A DNA stretch of 64,000 nucleotides, taken from Chromatiales bacterium. Its GTDB lineage: Bacteria > Pseudomonadota > Gammaproteobacteria > Chromatiales > Chromatiaceae. Made by a program: the position numbers and the translations under genes. Location: contig JANQRK010000088.1 in assembly GCA_028284585.1 (NCBI GenBank), positions 1 through 64,000 on the forward strand. Direction: 5' to 3'. Below the pieces are notes generated by a model that worked only from the letters and a program-made list of their open reading frames with translations, did not search any database and had not been told where the DNA came from. Shown here piece after piece: positions 47,773 through 57,392 of the stretch. Positions within the stretch are counted from its first letter, which is position 1. Each line of letters opens with the position of its first letter.

Positions 47773-50331
47773 TCATGCTACTGGAGACTCGTCAGTTGCG
47801 ACCAGGGGGTCGCCCTGCAGCCGCTCCGAGAGTTGACGCAGGCCATCGAAATCGAACAGCCGGGCCATCGACGCCATGTCGTCGACATCGGCGGCAGGTG
47901 CGAGGGGATTGTCGGCGAGTTCTTCGGCGAGCTGGAACAAACTTCCTACATCGCCCACATCGATCGCTGCGCGGATGCGTTGCGCCGTGCTATCCGCGAG
48001 CTCGGTGGGCCAATGCGGCCGACCAAAGGGGTCTGCTTGGGTTAGCCCCGGTGTTAGGTGGTTGAGGCGAACGCCGAGCAAGCGCTCGATTGAGTCGATC
48101 AGTTGCTCGTTGTCCAAGGGTCTGATTAGGAATGCATCAAAGCCATTGTCTCGAGCGGTGTCGGCGGCGCCGTGAAAGGCCGGATCACTTACCGCGACCA
48201 GCTTCGGTGATTGCGCCGGCCCATCGCAGCGGAGTCCCTCCAGGGCAGCGTTGCGATCTTGGTCGGGCCCGCGGATATAAAATACGACCAAGTCAACGGC
48301 CCGTTCCTGGAGGTATCGCGTGACACCGTCCAGTCTGGCGAGGGATTCCACCGTGCAGCCCGCTTTGCGCAACAGGTCGCTGATCGGCTCTCGATCCTCT
48401 TCTTGCCCGCCGACGATCAAGACGCGGCAGATGGCGTCGGCGTCCGAGCGGGTTAGAGTATCCGCTGCGCTTGCCAGGGTCGCCGGTTCGGCATCGCACG
48501 GGATGCTGAAACTGAATCGGCTGCCGGTACCCGGGGTGCTCTCGACGCGCAGCGGCTCACCACCGAGCAACGCGATGAGACGTTGGTTTATGGCCAGCCC
48601 CAACCCGGTTCCGTCGACCGCCTGACCCTCGCGTGCCTGGTGGAAGGCATCGAAGATCGCTTCGACTCTGTCTGATGGGATGCCTACGCCGGTATCACTC
48701 ACTGCGAAACAGAGTTGCATCTGGGCGCTGTACTGCACCGACAGCGTGATGGCGCCATGGCCAGTAAACTTTATGGCGTTGCCGAGCAGGTTGAGCAATA
48801 TCTGTCGTAGTCGCACTGGGTCGGTCAAGACCACAGCGGGCAGCACATCTGTGATCTCGACCTGTAGATCGAGTCCCTTGTTGGCGGCACGTTGCGCTAC
48901 GATCGTGTGCACGTCGCCGACAAGTTCGAGCAGGTCGGTTGGTTGGATGTTGACCTGCATTTGGCCGGCCTCGATCTTGGCCAGGTCCAGAATATCGTTG
49001 ATCAGTGTCAGCAGATGCTGACCACAGCGCTCGATCGCCTCCAAGCTTTCTAGTTGAGCCGGGGTGCAGCCGTCGTCTCGTCGCAGGATCTGTGCATACC
49101 CTAAGACGCCATGCAACGGGGTGCGCAATTCATGACTCATATTAGATAGGAACTCCGATTTTGCCCGGCTGGCTTGCTGTGCCTGCTCGTTGGCCAGGCG
49201 CAAGGCCTCCTGGGTGCGACGGGTTTCGTCGATCTGCCGCATCAGTCGGGCGTTGCTTTGCTGCAAAGCGGATGTGCGCTCGGCGACCCGTTGCTCCAAG
49301 ACTTGATGGGAGCGGCGAAGCTGCTGTTCTCGGTCGCGGATATGCAAAGTCATGCGACGTATCGCGCGCGCCAGCTCGCCGAGCTCGTCGTTGGAATCGA
49401 GTTCAGGAGCGACCGAGAAATCGCCTCGCGTAATCCGTCTGACGCTGCTATCCAGCCTGGCCAGGGGTCGGGTGATCCGGCGTGTAGCGACGCCGATAAT
49501 CAAAACGATCGCCAGCAGTGAGATCAGCAATGCGGTTGCAAATAGCCGGGCTTGGTGGCGTGCTGGACCCAAGGCGGTCTCGGCGGCAGAAACGGCGGTG
49601 ATGTGCCATGGGAAACCGGGGAGCCTGGCGCTGACCACCCAGTAGGCCCCATCGTCGCCCGCGTCGGAGATTGTGTGCACGATGTCCTCGGCAAGAGACG
49701 CCGGGATTGAGTCGGCCAGGCTCGCCATCTCGGGCACTATCCCTGTAGGCACGAACAAGCCGTGACCGTCGTCACCGACAAACAGCATCGTGGCCGCGTT
49801 GTGGGGGCGCTCGATCTCTCGATAGACATCGTCTATGGAGAGTTCTACCGAGGTAACGCCCACCGGTACCCCGCGGCGCCGAATTGGCCGATTCAATCGC
49901 AATGTCTGGCCGATGAGTTGCCATCCGGGTGGGCGGTCTGCCACTTTGGCATCGACCAGCTTTTCGCCGGATGCCGCGCCGCGCTGCATCAGCGCGCCTC
50001 GTGGCGCTGGCTCGAAAATCAGTACTGCGGCCGTTCGTGCGATTGGGGTGCGGCGCAGGCCGTCGATGAGGTGGGCGTACAACAAGGCTTGTGGCTGTGA
50101 CGGTTCGGCCAAAACCACATCGCCCAGGCTCTCGGCCAATGCGGGTACTTGCGACATTGCCAGCGCCAATCGGGAGGCCTGATGGCGGGCCTGCTCCAAC
50201 AGCATCCTTTGCGCATCGTTACTGAGGTGGATCTTGACATGCGACACACCGAGCCAGAACAAGACTGAGTAGACGCCCAGCACCGGCAGGACGGTAAAAA
50301 GGATTAGCTTGCTAGGGATGTTCAGGCGCAA
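47773..50331 (-). CDS. hybrid-type sensor histidine kinase with degenerate receiver
   Basis: 852 residues from a TTG at 50331, which follows AAAGGA by 8 bases; no ATG is suitably placed. Helix at about 10-29, a Cache-like periplasmic sensor, helix at about 264-282, HAMP, HisKA with SNMSHELRTPLHG (His400), HATPase (DTGVGIPS, GTGLGLAINQRL), then a receiver-like domain starting CRVLIVGGQEED. In that domain the acidic pair is partly lost and the phospho-acceptor position reads VVFYIRGP with no aspartate, so it should not be phosphorylated. The final 80 residues form a helical tail. It pairs with the sigma-54 regulator downstream. Confidence 0.88.
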   Translation of the reverse strand: MRLNIPSKLILFTVLPVLGVYSVLFWLGVSHVKIHLSNDAQRMLLEQARHQASRLALAMSQVPALAESLGDVVLAEPSQPQALLYAHLIDGLRRTPIARTAAVLIFEPAPRGALMQRGAASGEKLVDAKVADRPPGWQLIGQTLRLNRPIRRRGVPVGVTSVELSIDDVYREIERPHNAATMLFVGDDGHGLFVPTGIVPEMASLADSIPASLAEDIVHTISDAGDDGAYWVVSARLPGFPWHITAVSAAETALGPARHQARLFATALLISLLAIVLIIGVATRRITRPLARLDSSVRRITRGDFSVAPELDSNDELGELARAIRRMTLHIRDREQQLRRSHQVLEQRVAERTSALQQSNARLMRQIDETRRTQEALRLANEQAQQASRAKSEFLSNMSHELRTPLHGVLGYAQILRRDDGCTPAQLESLEAIERCGQHLLTLINDILDLAKIEAGQMQVNIQPTDLLELVGDVHTIVAQRAANKGLDLQVEITDVLPAVVLTDPVRLRQILLNLLGNAIKFTGHGAITLSVQYSAQMQLCFAVSDTGVGIPSDRVEAIFDAFHQAREGQAVDGTGLGLAINQRLIALLGGEPLRVESTPGTGSRFSFSIPCDAEPATLASAADTLTRSDADAICRVLIVGGQEEDREPISDLLRKAGCTVESLARLDGVTRYLQERAVDLVVFYIRGPDQDRNAALEGLRCDGPAQSPKLVAVSDPAFHGAADTARDNGFDAFLIRPLDNEQLIDSIERLLGVRLNHLTPGLTQADPFGRPHWPTELADSTAQRIRAAIDVGDVGSLFQLAEELADNPLAPAADVDDMASMARLFDFDGLRQLSERLQGDPLVATDESPVA

Positions 50332-50405
50332 GGCGGCGGTCCTTTGGGCGCCGGGGGCCGGTAGATCGGCTAGTGGACGCAGGCCCGCCGCCAATGATAC
50401 CGCAG

Positions 50406-50440
50406 CAAAAAAAAGACCCCCGAAGAATTCGGGGGCCAGG
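50406..50440 (-). terminator. factor-independent terminator of the small membrane protein gene
   Basis: On the minus strand CCCCCGAA and TTCGGGGG form a perfect 8-bp stem with loop TTC/GAA, followed immediately by a run of T (eight A on the plus strand at about 50406-50413). It ends the transcript of the gene at 50518-50772 and separates it from the kinase gene. Confidence 0.85.
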
Positions 50441-50517
50441 GTTCGCTCGCATGAATTTTGCGTTTATTACTGCTCGGAGGAAAGCGGGTCTGGGTGCAAC
50501 CAGGGCCAGCAGTGAAA

Positions 50518-50772
50518 TCAGGCCTTCTGGCTCTGCTCCCCGGCGCCCTGTTTGCCTAACCCAACGAGCTTGGGTAGAGACAGGACGGAGAAGGCCCCAG
50601 AAAAAACCACCATGCTCACCACCAATAAGGGTGGTACGTCGAGCCCAAGAATCGGGCCCGCGATCGCCAGCAGCATGGCCGACAGCCAAGCCACTAAACC
50701 CGCGATGCTGAGGAAGGTACCGGTACGATCTGCGGGTTCGTTTGCGGCTACGGGTGAGTAGGTCGAGTGCAT
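50518..50772 (-). CDS. small membrane protein of unknown function
   Basis: 84 residues with two hydrophobic helices (FLSIAGLVAWLSAMLLAIAG and PPLLVVSMVVFSGAFSVLSL) and a polar C-terminus. The ATG at 50772 follows AAGGTGA. A strong terminator lies downstream, so it is a single-gene transcript. Family not recognised; no motif suggests transport or enzyme activity. Confidence 0.65.
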   Translation of the reverse strand: MHSTYSPVAANEPADRTGTFLSIAGLVAWLSAMLLAIAGPILGLDVPPLLVVSMVVFSGAFSVLSLPKLVGLGKQGAGEQSQKA

Positions 50773-51502
50773 GTCATTCACCTTGCTAGTGTTCCTTATT
50801 GACCATCTACTTCAGCACGGTTTTGCGATTCGGCGGCAAGACTAAAGCAAGCCCTGTGCCATTCGAGCGGTTTTTCCTAAAAACAGTGTGTTAGACGATT
50901 CCAGCTCGGTCAGCGGAGGCTCAGGCGCGGATTGTCGACGCGAAATATCACGCCGAAGTAGCTTGCTCACGATATTTCGTGTCTCAGCTTAAAGAGTGCG
51001 GGATTTGGCGTCCCAACTTTTGTCGGTGACAGCCGCTGCGCCCCAATCTTCAGGACGCCCTAGGAGGAACCCGATGATAGCAAATCCGCACTCGTGCGAC
51101 AAAAATATGCTGCACAAAACGAACGATACTGGATAAAAATTTATTTTATATTCATAACTTTATGATCACTTACACCGCTCGAGGCAGATAGGTGCAACCG
51201 GTATTCGTTTGGTGTAAACGTGATGTTTCAAGTGTTCTGCGGGCGCTGAGGTTTGGAACGGGAACACTTCAAAATTGGTACGAGAATGTGATGGAGTCGA
51301 CAATATTTTGCGGCCTTGGGCCGCCTAATTGGTCGACCGAAGCCGTGGATTCGACCTTCACTCCGAATCCAAACCGGTGGGTTGGTCGGGCCAGCCATGG
51401 CGGATGCATGCCGAACGGGATTTGCTAGATAGCTAGTCACTACTGACACTGGATTCGGCCCAAAGCGCTAGAATCTCAGCGGTAGCTGAAGATGGTTCGG
51501 TG
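50773..51502. other. 730-base non-coding region rich in inverted repeats and with an AT-rich tract
   Basis: No supported gene. Visible features: CGAAATATC (from 50941, one base upstream extends it) paired with GATATTTCG (about 50971-50979); a nested repeat with GAGTGCGGGATTTG (50994-51007) and CAAATCCGCACTC (51081-51093) outside GGCGTCC (51007-51013) and GGACGCC (51053-51059); an AT-rich tract at about 51105-51170; AAGTGTTC (51230-51237) paired with GAACACTT (51262-51269). It contains the promoter of the phosphomannomutase gene and of the minus-strand small membrane protein gene, and may hold a structured RNA or the remains of a mobile element. Confidence 0.5.
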
Positions 51503-52987
51503 ATGCCGGAAAAATTCGAGACAATCGTCATAAGCGACCTCATGGCGGACAGTGGTGTCGCATTCGGCACCAGTGGTGCGCGTGGCCTCGCCGAGGCGAT
51601 GACTGATCGCATCTGCTACCTCTACACAGTCGGATTCTTGCAGTACCTGGAAAGGGCGGATCGCATTCGGCCTGGTGATGCGGTTGCCCTCGGGGGCGAC
51701 TTCCGGCTAAGTACGCCCCGCATCATGACGGCCGCCATTGCCGCCATCGGCGACCTGGGTTATCGCCCCATCAACTGTGGACATGTCCCGACGCCGGCGG
51801 TCGCGAACTATGCGCTAGCCGAAGGTATCGCTAGCCTGATGGTTACTGGGAGTCATATCCCCGACGACCGCAATGGCATCAAGTTCAATAAGCCCGATGG
51901 CGAGATTCTAAAAGTGGATGAGGACGGGATTCGCGAACAGACGGTGCAGGTCGCGCGTGCCCTCTTCGACGACAGCGGTGGCTTCCGCGAGGCACGGGTG
52001 CTGTCGCCTGAGGATGCGACTGCCTATCGCCGCTATATTACGCGTTACCTGGACTTCTTTCCGGCCCATTGTTTAGCCGGCAGCCGGGTCTTGGTTTACG
52101 AGCATTCTAGTGTTGCGGCGGCAGCCTTGACTGAGATCTTCGGCGGTCTGGGCGCCGATGTTGTGCGACGCGGCTACTCGGATACCTTTGTCCCAGTGGA
52201 TACTGAAGCAGTTCGCGCCGAGGACATAGCATTGGCTCGTGAGTGGGCGGAAGGCGGGCGCTTCGATCTGCTGGTGTCGGCAGACGGCGATGGCGATCGA
52301 CCCTTGGTCAGCGACGAGCAAGGCGTTTGGTTGCGCGGCGATGTGGTAGGGATCCTGACTGCACGTTTTCTCGATGCGGATGCAGTGATAACACCGGTAA
52401 GCAGCAATAGTGCGCTGGAAAAATCTGGTTGGTTTGACCGCATTCAGCGGACCCGGATCGGCTCACCCTATGTGATCGAGGGTATGCAGCAGGCGTTGAT
52501 CGACGGTGCCATGCGGGTGGTTGGCTATGAAGCCAATGGCGGGTTTCTCACTCAGACCGACTTCGAGGTGGAAGGCCGCGTGCTACCGGCACTGCCGACC
52601 CGTGATGCCGCGATTGTGGCGTTGGCGGTGCTGCTCTTAGCGCGCCGCAATGGTCTGCCGGTCTCGCATCTTGTGTCGCTACTGCCGGCGCGTTACACTG
52701 CTAGCGATCGGCTCCAGGCGTTCCCCAACGAGATCAGTGCCCGTTATATCGCGGAGCTGGCGGCGGATCCGATCGCGATCGGTAAATACTTCCCGGATTG
52801 TGGGCAAGTTGCGCACATCGACCTGACAGATGGCCTGCGGATCACATTCCAAAGCAGCGACGTGGTCCACCTGAGGCCATCCGGCAACGCGCCTGAGCTG
52901 CGCTGCTACACAGAGGCAGACAGTGCCGTGCAGGCACGCCAGTTGAATGCAGAATGCCTGGGAATACTCGAAAGCTGGCGCGAATAG
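51503..52987 (+). CDS. phosphomannomutase/phosphoglucomutase family protein
   Basis: 494-residue alpha-D-phosphohexomutase. The phosphoserine loop reads VTGSHIPDDRNGIKF, the metal loop SADGDGDRPLV, the sugar-binding loop YEANGGFL and the phosphate-binding loop LRPSGNAPELR. Supplies mannose-1-phosphate or glucose-1-phosphate for surface polysaccharides; which sugar cannot be decided. The serine loop differs from the common TASHNP form, as in one subfamily. ATG at 51503 or GTG one codon earlier. Confidence 0.9.
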   Translation: MPEKFETIVISDLMADSGVAFGTSGARGLAEAMTDRICYLYTVGFLQYLERADRIRPGDAVALGGDFRLSTPRIMTAAIAAIGDLGYRPINCGHVPTPAVANYALAEGIASLMVTGSHIPDDRNGIKFNKPDGEILKVDEDGIREQTVQVARALFDDSGGFREARVLSPEDATAYRRYITRYLDFFPAHCLAGSRVLVYEHSSVAAAALTEIFGGLGADVVRRGYSDTFVPVDTEAVRAEDIALAREWAEGGRFDLLVSADGDGDRPLVSDEQGVWLRGDVVGILTARFLDADAVITPVSSNSALEKSGWFDRIQRTRIGSPYVIEGMQQALIDGAMRVVGYEANGGFLTQTDFEVEGRVLPALPTRDAAIVALAVLLLARRNGLPVSHLVSLLPARYTASDRLQAFPNEISARYIAELAADPIAIGKYFPDCGQVAHIDLTDGLRITFQSSDVVHLRPSGNAPELRCYTEADSAVQARQLNAECLGILESWRE

Positions 52988-53092
52988 GCCGGTACCCGGC
53001 AGCTCGCAGCGGCCTCGCAGCGGCCTCGCGGCGCCAAGTGGCGCGCGCTGTAGCAAGGGTTTGGTGGCCCGGTGTATAGCTGGATTGTCGGG

Positions 53093-53356
53093 ATGACTGA
53101 GCCGCTGCGTGAAGTTGTGGCCGAGATCGCGGCAGCGCCTCAGTCTGCCGCGGCCCTGACTCTGTATGCCTTGGTTTCCACCTTGGCGCACGAACCGGCG
53201 GGTTGCTTGTTCAAGCTCAACAAACTACGCGATCTTTCGGTCGATCAGCGCCAGCTCGCCTATCGACTGATGGAGTTGATGGCGCTGGATGGTAACCAGG
53301 GTGAGACTTGGCGGCTTGCCAAGCGGGAGATAGATGATCTGATTCGTGCCACCTGA
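53093..53356 (+). CDS. small protein of unknown function
   Basis: 87 residues from the ATG at 53093 (MTEPLREVVAEIAAAP); a GTG at 53072 would add seven residues. It looks all-helical, with LTLYALVSTLAHEPAGCLFK and RQLAYRLMELMALDGNQGE. No membrane segment, signal peptide or metal motif. It lies between the phosphomannomutase gene and the convergent serB gene. Family not recognised. Confidence 0.5.
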   Translation: MTEPLREVVAEIAAAPQSAAALTLYALVSTLAHEPAGCLFKLNKLRDLSVDQRQLAYRLMELMALDGNQGETWRLAKREIDDLIRAT

Positions 53357-53406
53357 CTCCATCACGTGGAGCCATAGCGTTTGCGCATACGCCAAGCTTT
53401 ATTCTG

Positions 53407-54621
53407 TTATGCGATCAATTCACGATCACGCACCCCGAGTAAGTACAAGATGCTGTCCAGGCCCAATGTCGAAATGCTGTGTCTAGCGTTCTCGCGCACC
53501 ATGGGTTTGGCGTGAAACGCGACACCCAGCCCGGCGATCGCCAGCATTGGTAAATCGTTTGCGCCATCGCCGACCGCGATCGTTTGGCGCATGTCGATAC
53601 CCAGCTCGTTTGCCATCGTACGCAGTAGTTCGGCCTTTTTTTCGCCGTCGACGATATCGCCCTTGACTCGACCGGTCAGCTTTCCGTCGACGATATCGAG
53701 ATGGTTGGCCGAGACACAGTCCACGCCGAGGCGCTGCTTGAGATGATTCGCGAAGTAGCTGAAGCCCCCAGATAATATGCCAACGTGATAGCCCAGACGT
53801 TTCAAATTGGCGATCAGGGATTCGGCGCCCTCGGTGATCGGTAGATCCTGCGCGATTCGCTCGACCACGCTGGCGTCTAGGCCGGCCAGTGTCGCCAGGC
53901 GGCGTTCGAAGCTCTCTTTGAATGGGAGCTCGCCGCGCATCGCGGATTCCGTAATGGCGGCGACTTGTTCGCCGACGCCAGCCGCGCGGGCCAGCTCATC
54001 GATAACCTCGCATTGGATCAATGTCGAATCCATGTCGAATACGATCAAGCGGCGGTTACGCCGGAAGAGATCGTCTGCCTGAAATGCCAAGTCGACCTCG
54101 TCGTTGCGGGTTATTGCCAACAAGTCACGGCGCAGCAGTTCGGGGTTGTCGGCCTCGCCGCGGATCGAAAACTCGACACAGGCGCGCCGGTGCGGAGCCT
54201 CGGTACTTAGCGAAAACCGCCCAGACAGGCGGCTGATTGCATCGATATTGAGTCGATGTTGCGATACGACGCTGGCGACGTGGCCGATGTTGGCGGCGCT
54301 GAGCTTGCGTCCGAGCAGGGTCACTATGTAACGCGGGCGACCCTGGCTAGCTACCCAACGTTCGTAGTCATCGCTCGCGATAGGAGAAAAGTTTACCTTG
54401 AGATCATGGTTATGGGCGAGCAGTAACAGCTCCTTCATGACCGATTTGGAGGTGACGGCATCTGGCATCTCGAGCAGTAGGCCCAGGTTGAGCCGTTGAT
54501 GGATAACTGCCTGGCCGATATCGAGTACATGGGCGCCATGTGTTGCCAGCACCTCAGCAAAGGCGGCGGTCACGCCGGGATGATCATCACCGTTGATGGT
54601 CAGCAGAAATAGCTCGCACAT
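53407..54621 (-). CDS. serB: phosphoserine phosphatase with N-terminal ACT-like domains
   Basis: 404 residues: two ACT-like regulatory domains (ELFLLTINGDDHPGVTAAF, residues 3-21, and YIVTLLGRKLSAANIGHVAS) and a HAD phosphatase with IVFDMDSTLIQCEVIDELAR (the nucleophile Asp in DMDST), GGFSYFANHLKQ and GDGANDLPML. Last step of serine synthesis. ATG at 54621 lies one base after the ycgL stop, so the two genes are co-transcribed. Confidence 0.95.
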   Translation of the reverse strand: MCELFLLTINGDDHPGVTAAFAEVLATHGAHVLDIGQAVIHQRLNLGLLLEMPDAVTSKSVMKELLLLAHNHDLKVNFSPIASDDYERWVASQGRPRYIVTLLGRKLSAANIGHVASVVSQHRLNIDAISRLSGRFSLSTEAPHRRACVEFSIRGEADNPELLRRDLLAITRNDEVDLAFQADDLFRRNRRLIVFDMDSTLIQCEVIDELARAAGVGEQVAAITESAMRGELPFKESFERRLATLAGLDASVVERIAQDLPITEGAESLIANLKRLGYHVGILSGGFSYFANHLKQRLGVDCVSANHLDIVDGKLTGRVKGDIVDGEKKAELLRTMANELGIDMRQTIAVGDGANDLPMLAIAGLGVAFHAKPMVRENARHSISTLGLDSILYLLGVRDRELIA

Positions 54622-54622
54622 C

Positions 54623-54901
54623 TCAGTCGGGATTGCCGTGGAAAACCCTGGGTTCAAGGCGCGGCGGCATCTGCAAATGGAAGCCCTGTTCGCGCAGATT
54701 GGACATTACGCGGTGAACGTCTTCCCGAGCCAGTTCGCGGTCTGCGCTGAGTTCGAGTTCGATCACCAGCATTGGCGCGCCGAACCTGGTGAGGAGGGCC
54801 TCAGGGACCGCGGCGAACCCGTCTTCCTCAGCGAGATAGAGGTACATTTCTTGGACGCGCGGGCTGCGATATACCCAACACGGCACGGGGCGTTCGATCA
54901 T
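54623..54901 (-). CDS. YcgL domain protein
   Basis: 92 residues matching the YcgL family: VYRSPRVQEMYLYLAEEDGF, VPEALLTRFGAPMLVIELEL and the late QGFHLQMPPR. The function of the family is unknown; it is commonly found beside rnd/minCDE or, as here, upstream of serB. The ATG at 54901 matches the family length. Cotranscribed with serB (1-base gap). Confidence 0.9.
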   Translation of the reverse strand: MIERPVPCWVYRSPRVQEMYLYLAEEDGFAAVPEALLTRFGAPMLVIELELSADRELAREDVHRVMSNLREQGFHLQMPPRLEPRVFHGNPD

Positions 54902-55041
54902 ACTTCTGTTACCTTCGACGTACCAAGGAATTCTATACGTAACGTCGGCCGCTGGTACGGTGGTTTTAGTGAGTGATGTGCGGGCGGAATGGAACTCGGC
55001 TGAGGGCGGCGATGCCCTATTTGTCAAGTTGGGGGAAATGT

Positions 55042-55593
55042 ATGTCCAGATTTAGTAGGGGGCGATGGGCGCTGGCGATGCTGCTTGCCGGTTTACTCAC
55101 GGCCTGTGCGAGCACTGTTCCCAAGACCCTAGTCGATGGGTTGCCAGAGGCGCTTTCGCAGCGGGCCGCGCAGGCCGAGCCTACGCGCCATCGCGGCGAG
55201 GAGGTGCGCTGGGGTGGCGAGATACTCAGTGTCAACAATCTTCCCCGGTCGACCGAGGTCGAACTGTTCGGCCGGCCCTTGTCGGACAACGCCGAACCCC
55301 GTCCCGATGGCGGCGAGGGGGTGCGTTTCATCGCCCGTGTCGACGGCTTCTTGGATCCGGCGCAGTACCGGGCCGACAAGCGGATGAGCGTGCGTGGCCG
55401 GCTCCATGATCCAGTGGTGCGTCTGGTGGGCGCATATCCATACCGCTACCCGGTGGTCGTTGTATCGGCTCATCACTTGTGGCCGGTCTACCGGCCGCCT
55501 CCGCCGCCCGCATACAGTGACCCCTTCTATGATCCCTGGTGGCCATGGTGGGGCCCCTGGTGGCGGCGTCACCATTGGCCTTATGGATGGTAA
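55042..55593 (+). CDS. Slp-family outer-membrane lipoprotein, first copy
   Basis: 183 residues: lipoprotein signal peptide with the lipobox LLTAC (Cys22), an Slp-type beta domain (VRWGGEILSVNNLPRSTEVE, VDGFLDPAQYRADKRMSVRG) and a C-terminal tail rich in Pro, Trp and Tyr (RPPPPPAYSDPFYDPWWPWW). Slp proteins are outer-membrane lipoproteins induced by starvation in enterobacteria. ATG at 55042 after GGGGGAAATGT. The second Slp gene starts two bases after its stop. Confidence 0.88.
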   Translation: MSRFSRGRWALAMLLAGLLTACASTVPKTLVDGLPEALSQRAAQAEPTRHRGEEVRWGGEILSVNNLPRSTEVELFGRPLSDNAEPRPDGGEGVRFIARVDGFLDPAQYRADKRMSVRGRLHDPVVRLVGAYPYRYPVVVVSAHHLWPVYRPPPPPAYSDPFYDPWWPWWGPWWRRHHWPYGW

Positions 55594-55595
55594 GT

Positions 55596-56108
55596 ATGAG
55601 ATTCAGATTATTGTTCTCGGCATGGGTTGTGCTGCTCTTGGTAGCCTGCCAGGGTGTGGGGCCGCGAAGCGATGCCGGGCCGACTCCAGCGCAGGTGCTT
55701 GCCAGCGGCAAGAGCGGCGACCCGATCCATTGGGGTGGGCGGATCGTCCGGGTCGAGAACCTGCGCGAGCGCACGCGGATCGAAGTGTTGTACTTGCCGC
55801 TAGACCGGCGCGGTAGACCCGAGCCGGCACGTAGAACCCAGGGGCGCTTCATCGTAGTCCAGGCCGGTTTCCTCGATCCCCATGAGTATGCCACGGACCG
55901 TTTGCTGGAGGTCGAGGGACACCTTAGTGGCTTCTTTAGTGGCGAGGTGGGTGACGCTGCCTATCGCTACCCAGTGGTGCGTGCCGATCGATTGGCGCTG
56001 TGGCCGGACGCGGAGACCGAGCAAGGCAGACTATCGAGTCCCCGGGTCAACATCGGAATCGGTGCCAGCAACCACGGCGGCGGGATCGGGGTTGGCATCG
56101 GTTTTTGA
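55596..56108 (+). CDS. Slp-family outer-membrane lipoprotein, second copy
   Basis: 170 residues: signal peptide with lipobox LLVAC (Cys18), the domain GDPIHWGGRIVRVENLRERT and VQAGFLDPHEYATDRLLEVE as in the first copy, and a glycine-rich C-terminus (NHGGGIGVGIGF) in place of the Trp/Pro tail. The two genes are tandem duplicates that diverged in their tails. ATG at 55596 is two bases after the upstream stop TAA. Confidence 0.88.
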   Translation: MRFRLLFSAWVVLLLVACQGVGPRSDAGPTPAQVLASGKSGDPIHWGGRIVRVENLRERTRIEVLYLPLDRRGRPEPARRTQGRFIVVQAGFLDPHEYATDRLLEVEGHLSGFFSGEVGDAAYRYPVVRADRLALWPDAETEQGRLSSPRVNIGIGASNHGGGIGVGIGF

Positions 56109-56120
56109 AAGCCGCAGGTG

Positions 56121-57317
56121 TCACAGTCGGGCACGCAGCAAGTCGCCAAGTTCTCGGTCGCTGAGCAGCAACGGGTTGGTCTGCATGCTGCCGCCACGGC
56201 AGCCGGCGACGACGCGCGCGATATCGGCTTCGGCTACCCCGTACTCGGCCAACCTGGGGAGCGCGAGCCGCTCGGTCCACTGTTCGAGTAGCGCTAGCAG
56301 CCCATCTTGCGCGGCGCTTTCACTACGAAACATCTGACCGCTCAGCAGCACGCCGGCCTCGGCATACTTGCGCAATGCGGGGCTGGTCGGCTCGCGCTCG
56401 CGTAAGGCGTGGATATTCACGCGCGTGGCGGCAGCGACCATTGTGCCGCAGACTGTGCCATGGGGAATCGGAAAAAATGCACCAAGCGGCGAGGCCAGGC
56501 CATGCACCGATCCCAGTCCTGCCTGGGCCAGTGTGATACCCGAGCACAATGAGGCATAAGCGAGCCGCTGGAATCCCTGTTGGGCCATCGGGTGGCCCGA
56601 CTCCCAAGCCGGCCAGAAGCCGTCTCGGAAGGCCTGCATGCCAGACGATGCGAGGGCGTCGGTGAATGGGCTGGCGCGCAGCGAGACGTAGGATTCCAAT
56701 AGCTGGGTAAAGGCATCCATGCCATTCGCAGCTATAAGGTCCTTGCCACAACTTTCCAGCAAACTCGGATCGATGATGGCGACGTCTGCGACCAGGCGTT
56801 CGTCGCGGAAGGATTTCTTGAAACCATCGGCACCGCGTTGCGAAAGCACAGCATTTTTGGTCGCCTCGCTACCAGTGCCGGCCGTTGTCGGAACCGCAAC
56901 GAAGGGTACCGCTGGACCGCGGTAGGCCAACCCACGACCTACCCCTTCCAAGTGGTCTAACACACGGGTACCTGTGCATAGCAGTCCAGCAATGGCCTTG
57001 GCGGCGTCTAGAACGCTACCGCCGCCGATACCGGCCACGACATCGACGGCGTTATCACGGTACTGGTCCACCATGCTATCTACGAGTTCGGGTGATGGTT
57101 CACCATCGACTCTGATGTGGTGCCAACTCAGTCCGGCACGCTCGAGTCCGTCCAATAGTCGTGGCCAGTGGGGTGTTGCCTGCAGAGCCCGGGCGCCAGT
57201 GACCAACAGCAGCCGTTCGCCGTAGGCCGATAGGGTATCCGGGAGTTCATCGAGAGCGCCGCTTGCGAAGCGAATCTTGGGAAGGCGTGCTACTTGGAAG
57301 TCTTTAAAAGGGTCCAC
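56121..57317 (-). CDS. iron-containing alcohol dehydrogenase
   Basis: 398 residues of the group III (iron-type) alcohol dehydrogenases: GIGGGSVLDAAKAIAGLL for the nucleotide site, FVAVPTTAGTGSEATKNAVL, AANGMDAFTQLLESYVS and the metal ligands in GLASPLGAFFPIPHGTVCG. The start is the GTG at 57317 (VDPFKDFQVARL), chosen because GGAGGG lies 5 bases before it; the upstream ATG at 57362 has no such site. Substrate unknown. Confidence 0.9.
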   Translation of the reverse strand: MDPFKDFQVARLPKIRFASGALDELPDTLSAYGERLLLVTGARALQATPHWPRLLDGLERAGLSWHHIRVDGEPSPELVDSMVDQYRDNAVDVVAGIGGGSVLDAAKAIAGLLCTGTRVLDHLEGVGRGLAYRGPAVPFVAVPTTAGTGSEATKNAVLSQRGADGFKKSFRDERLVADVAIIDPSLLESCGKDLIAANGMDAFTQLLESYVSLRASPFTDALASSGMQAFRDGFWPAWESGHPMAQQGFQRLAYASLCSGITLAQAGLGSVHGLASPLGAFFPIPHGTVCGTMVAAATRVNIHALREREPTSPALRKYAEAGVLLSGQMFRSESAAQDGLLALLEQWTERLALPRLAEYGVAEADIARVVAGCRGGSMQTNPLLLSDRELGDLLRARL

Positions 57318-57392
57318 TTGACCCTCCGCGCAAACGCTGAGAGGGTCCGTATTATCGCGCATCCCATGTGCGCCCGGGAGTGTGTCTTCGGA

